Source: a bacterium (lineage in GTDB: Bacteria > Patescibacteriota > Minisyncoccia > UBA6257 > Colwellbacteraceae). Taken from it: a DNA stretch of 5,815 bases. The position numbers and the translations under genes were made by a program. This document shows positions 4,669 through 5,815 of the stretch, one piece after another (positions within the stretch are counted from its first letter, which is position 1; the number at the start of each line of letters is the position of its first letter). The notes beneath the pieces are model-generated. The model worked only from the letters and a program-made list of their open reading frames with translations, was not told where the DNA came from and searched no databases. Location of the stretch: NCBI GenBank assembly GCA_021811305.1, contig JAJZPD010000035.1, forward strand, positions 1 through 5,815. The letters run 5' to 3'.

Positions 4669-4678
4669 TAGATCAGCC

Positions 4679-4707
4679 TTGCCAGCAGGCCATGGCCGAG
4701 GCAAAAT
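4679..4707 (+). promoter_or_regulatory. Predicted promoter of yvcK-like gene, leaderless type
   Basis: TTGCCA (4679-4684, 5/6 to the -35 consensus) and CAAAAT (4702-4707, 4/6 to the -10) are 17 bp apart. The ATG at 4716 is 8 bp after the -10, so the transcript should begin at or within a few bases of the start codon. A perfect 10-bp palindrome GGCCATGGCC (4688-4697) lies in the spacer and could be an operator. GAGG at 4698-4701 is 14 bp from the ATG, too far to be a good ribosome-binding site. Confidence 0.45.
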
Positions 4708-4715
4708 TGTAAAAC

Positions 4716-5753
4716 ATGAAAAAGATTGTCTGCCTGGGAGGAGGGAATGCGATGCCCAAGGCGGTTCTCGAGGGACTGAAGCATTATCCGGTGAAGATCT
4801 CGGTTATTTGCGCCATGCTTGATTCCGGCGGCTCGGCCGGCCGCCTGCGCCGCGACTATAAAATAGTTTCTCCGGGGGATATTCGGCGGGCTTTGATTGC
4901 CTTGGCGGACACCTCGCCCGTAATGTCCGATCTATTTAATTACCGCTTCGAAGTTGGCGAGCTTAAGGGGCACAACTTCGCCAACTTGCTCATTACCGCC
5001 TTGGAGCTTTCTTCCAACAGTTATGAAAAGACGATGGACGAGGTAAAGAGGATGCTGAGGATAAGGCACGAGGTCTTGCCGGCAACTCTCGACCGCTCCA
5101 ACCTTTGCGCTGTTTTAGAAAACGGAAAAACAATTCGGGGAGAGACTAACATCGACATCCCGAAGCACGATCCGAAACTGCGCATTAAGAGGGTATTCTT
5201 GCAGCCTAAGGCCCAGGCCTACGAGAAGGCGGTCGGCGCGGCGCTGGAAGCCGACGCGATAATCATCGGTCCAGGCGATTTATACTCCTCCCTGGCGCAG
5301 ATTCTTTTGGTTGACGGAATGTCTGAAGCGATTGTGAAAAGCAAGGCGAAGAAAATTTACTTGAGCAACGTTATGACTAAAAGAGGGGAGACGGACGGAT
5401 ACGACGTCGAGACGTTTACCAACGAGATTGAGAAGTATCTCGGCGGAGAAGTGGATTACGTTTTATACAACAGCCGCCAGCCGGCGCCGTCGCGGGTCGC
5501 GCGCCACAAGGCGGCGGACAGGACCGCTGCGGAGGTGGTAAGCCTACGCGAGTCCAGCCGATCCGCTGCCAGCGGAAAATTCGTCGGCTTGGATTTGCTG
5601 TCCGACTCTGGGCCGGTGGTCCATGATCCGGAAAAAGTGGCGGCCGCCATTATTGGACTGACAAACTCCAAAAAAACCAGGAGGGGCAAAGAAGCGCAAA
5701 ACAAAAAAACGCAAAGCTTAAAGCGCAAAATAACGGACAAAACAGTTGGCTAA
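4716..5753 (+). CDS. yvcK: YvcK/CofD-family protein (gluconeogenesis-factor-like)
   Basis: A 345-residue cytosolic Rossmann-like protein. YvcK relatives bind UDP-sugars and support growth on gluconeogenic carbon sources and cell-wall homeostasis; CofD relatives transfer lactyl phosphate in F420 synthesis. Features seen: LGGGNAMPKAVLEGL (7-21), where the family has GGGTG; DSGGSAGRLR (36-45); SPGDIRR (52-58); LKGHNFANLL (83-92); AIIIGPGDLYSSL (181-193); and SNVMTKRGETDGY (207-219). The last two favour YvcK over CofD. The first loop (GGGNA instead of GGGTG) is altered. After residue 317 a Lys/Arg/Gln-rich tail of about 28 residues appears to be written in an A-rich intergenic repeat. An in-frame TAA at 4710-4712 excludes an upstream start. 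The promoter overlaps the start region and no good ribosome-binding site exists. Exact function in this organism is inferred. Confidence 0.88.
   Translation: MKKIVCLGGGNAMPKAVLEGLKHYPVKISVICAMLDSGGSAGRLRRDYKIVSPGDIRRALIALADTSPVMSDLFNYRFEVGELKGHNFANLLITALELSSNSYEKTMDEVKRMLRIRHEVLPATLDRSNLCAVLENGKTIRGETNIDIPKHDPKLRIKRVFLQPKAQAYEKAVGAALEADAIIIGPGDLYSSLAQILLVDGMSEAIVKSKAKKIYLSNVMTKRGETDGYDVETFTNEIEKYLGGEVDYVLYNSRQPAPSRVARHKAADRTAAEVVSLRESSRSAASGKFVGLDLLSDSGPVVHDPEKVAAAIIGLTNSKKTRRGKEAQNKKTQSLKRKITDKTVG
5692..5736 (+). repeat. A-rich repeat overlapping the yvcK-like C-terminus
   Basis: AGCGCAAAA, GCAAAGC, AAAGCGCAAAA, CAAAATAA and ACGG occur here in the same order as in the intergenic block at 3099-3150, allowing small gaps. 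Here the repeat is read as codons for a Lys-rich tail ending at 5753. The sudden A-richness compared with the preceding, GC-balanced coding region supports a repeat inserted or grown into the gene's end. Confidence 0.5.
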
Positions 5754-5778
5754 ATCCGAAATCCTAAATACTAAATCC
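5751..5778. repeat. Degenerate 7-bp tandem repeat (TAAATCC)
   Basis: Four consecutive heptamers read TAAATCC, GAAATCC, TAAATAC, TAAATCC, followed by related AC-rich sequence to the window end (5779-5815). The first unit contains the yvcK-like stop codon. No gene, promoter or hairpin is seen in the remaining bases. Confidence 0.65.
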
Positions 5779-5815
5779 TAAACAAATCACAAACTACAAA
5801 TTCCAAAGATCGGAA

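Noticed and set aside
4716..5753. True CofD (2-phospho-L-lactate transferase) for F420
   Set aside because: The GPGDLY and NVMT-x-x-GETDGY motifs are YvcK-like and no F420 genes are nearby.

Overview
The window looks like a fragment of a small bacterial genome, most plausibly from the Candidate Phyla Radiation (Patescibacteria, Parcubacteria-like). This is inferred from gene character: a divergent enolase, a D-lactate dehydrogenase-type enzyme, a YvcK/CofD-like protein of the compact CPR style, a small TM-helix (MscS-related) membrane protein, few Shine-Dalgarno sequences, and intergenic spaces full of short hairpin and A-rich repeats. No 16S rRNA or ribosomal protein is present to prove it. 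All seven protein genes are on the + strand, read with the standard code, and end in TAA or TAG.

Layout. Positions 1-1949: the 3' three quarters of an enolase gene, then, 4 bp later, a D-2-hydroxyacid (lactate) dehydrogenase. Together they suggest a lower-glycolysis/fermentation operon (2-phosphoglycerate to phosphoenolpyruvate, and pyruvate to D-lactate). Positions 1950-2490: an Hsp20 small heat-shock gene with its own promoter, closed by a perfect 34-bp palindrome. Positions 2491-3098: an HD-superfamily hydrolase with a promoter so close to the ATG that the mRNA may be leaderless. Positions 3099-3243: an A-rich imperfect inverted repeat. Positions 3244-3447: a 67-residue helical protein of unknown function. 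Positions 3448-3926: no protein gene, but a promoter, a long GC-rich hairpin, tRNA-Ala(CGC) with encoded CCA, two 40-bp direct repeats starting inside that CCA, an inverted relative of the repeat, a consensus DnaA box and an extended -10 promoter. Positions 3927-4616: a five-helix membrane protein, followed by a strong hairpin. Positions 4679-5753: a second likely leaderless gene, YvcK/CofD-like, whose lysine-rich C-terminus is written in the same A-rich repeat seen between genes at 3099-3200. The window ends in a degenerate 7-bp tandem repeat.

How the genes work together: apart from the enolase/dehydrogenase pair they look like independent housekeeping units, each with its own promoter and often a hairpin between them. 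YvcK homologues act in central carbon/cell-envelope homeostasis, so there is a loose metabolic link to the first two genes, but nothing shows coregulation. I see no defence system, transposase, CRISPR array or evident new multi-gene system. The most interesting material is the intergenic repeat architecture, especially around the tRNA and at the yvcK 3' end, and the leaderless promoter design.
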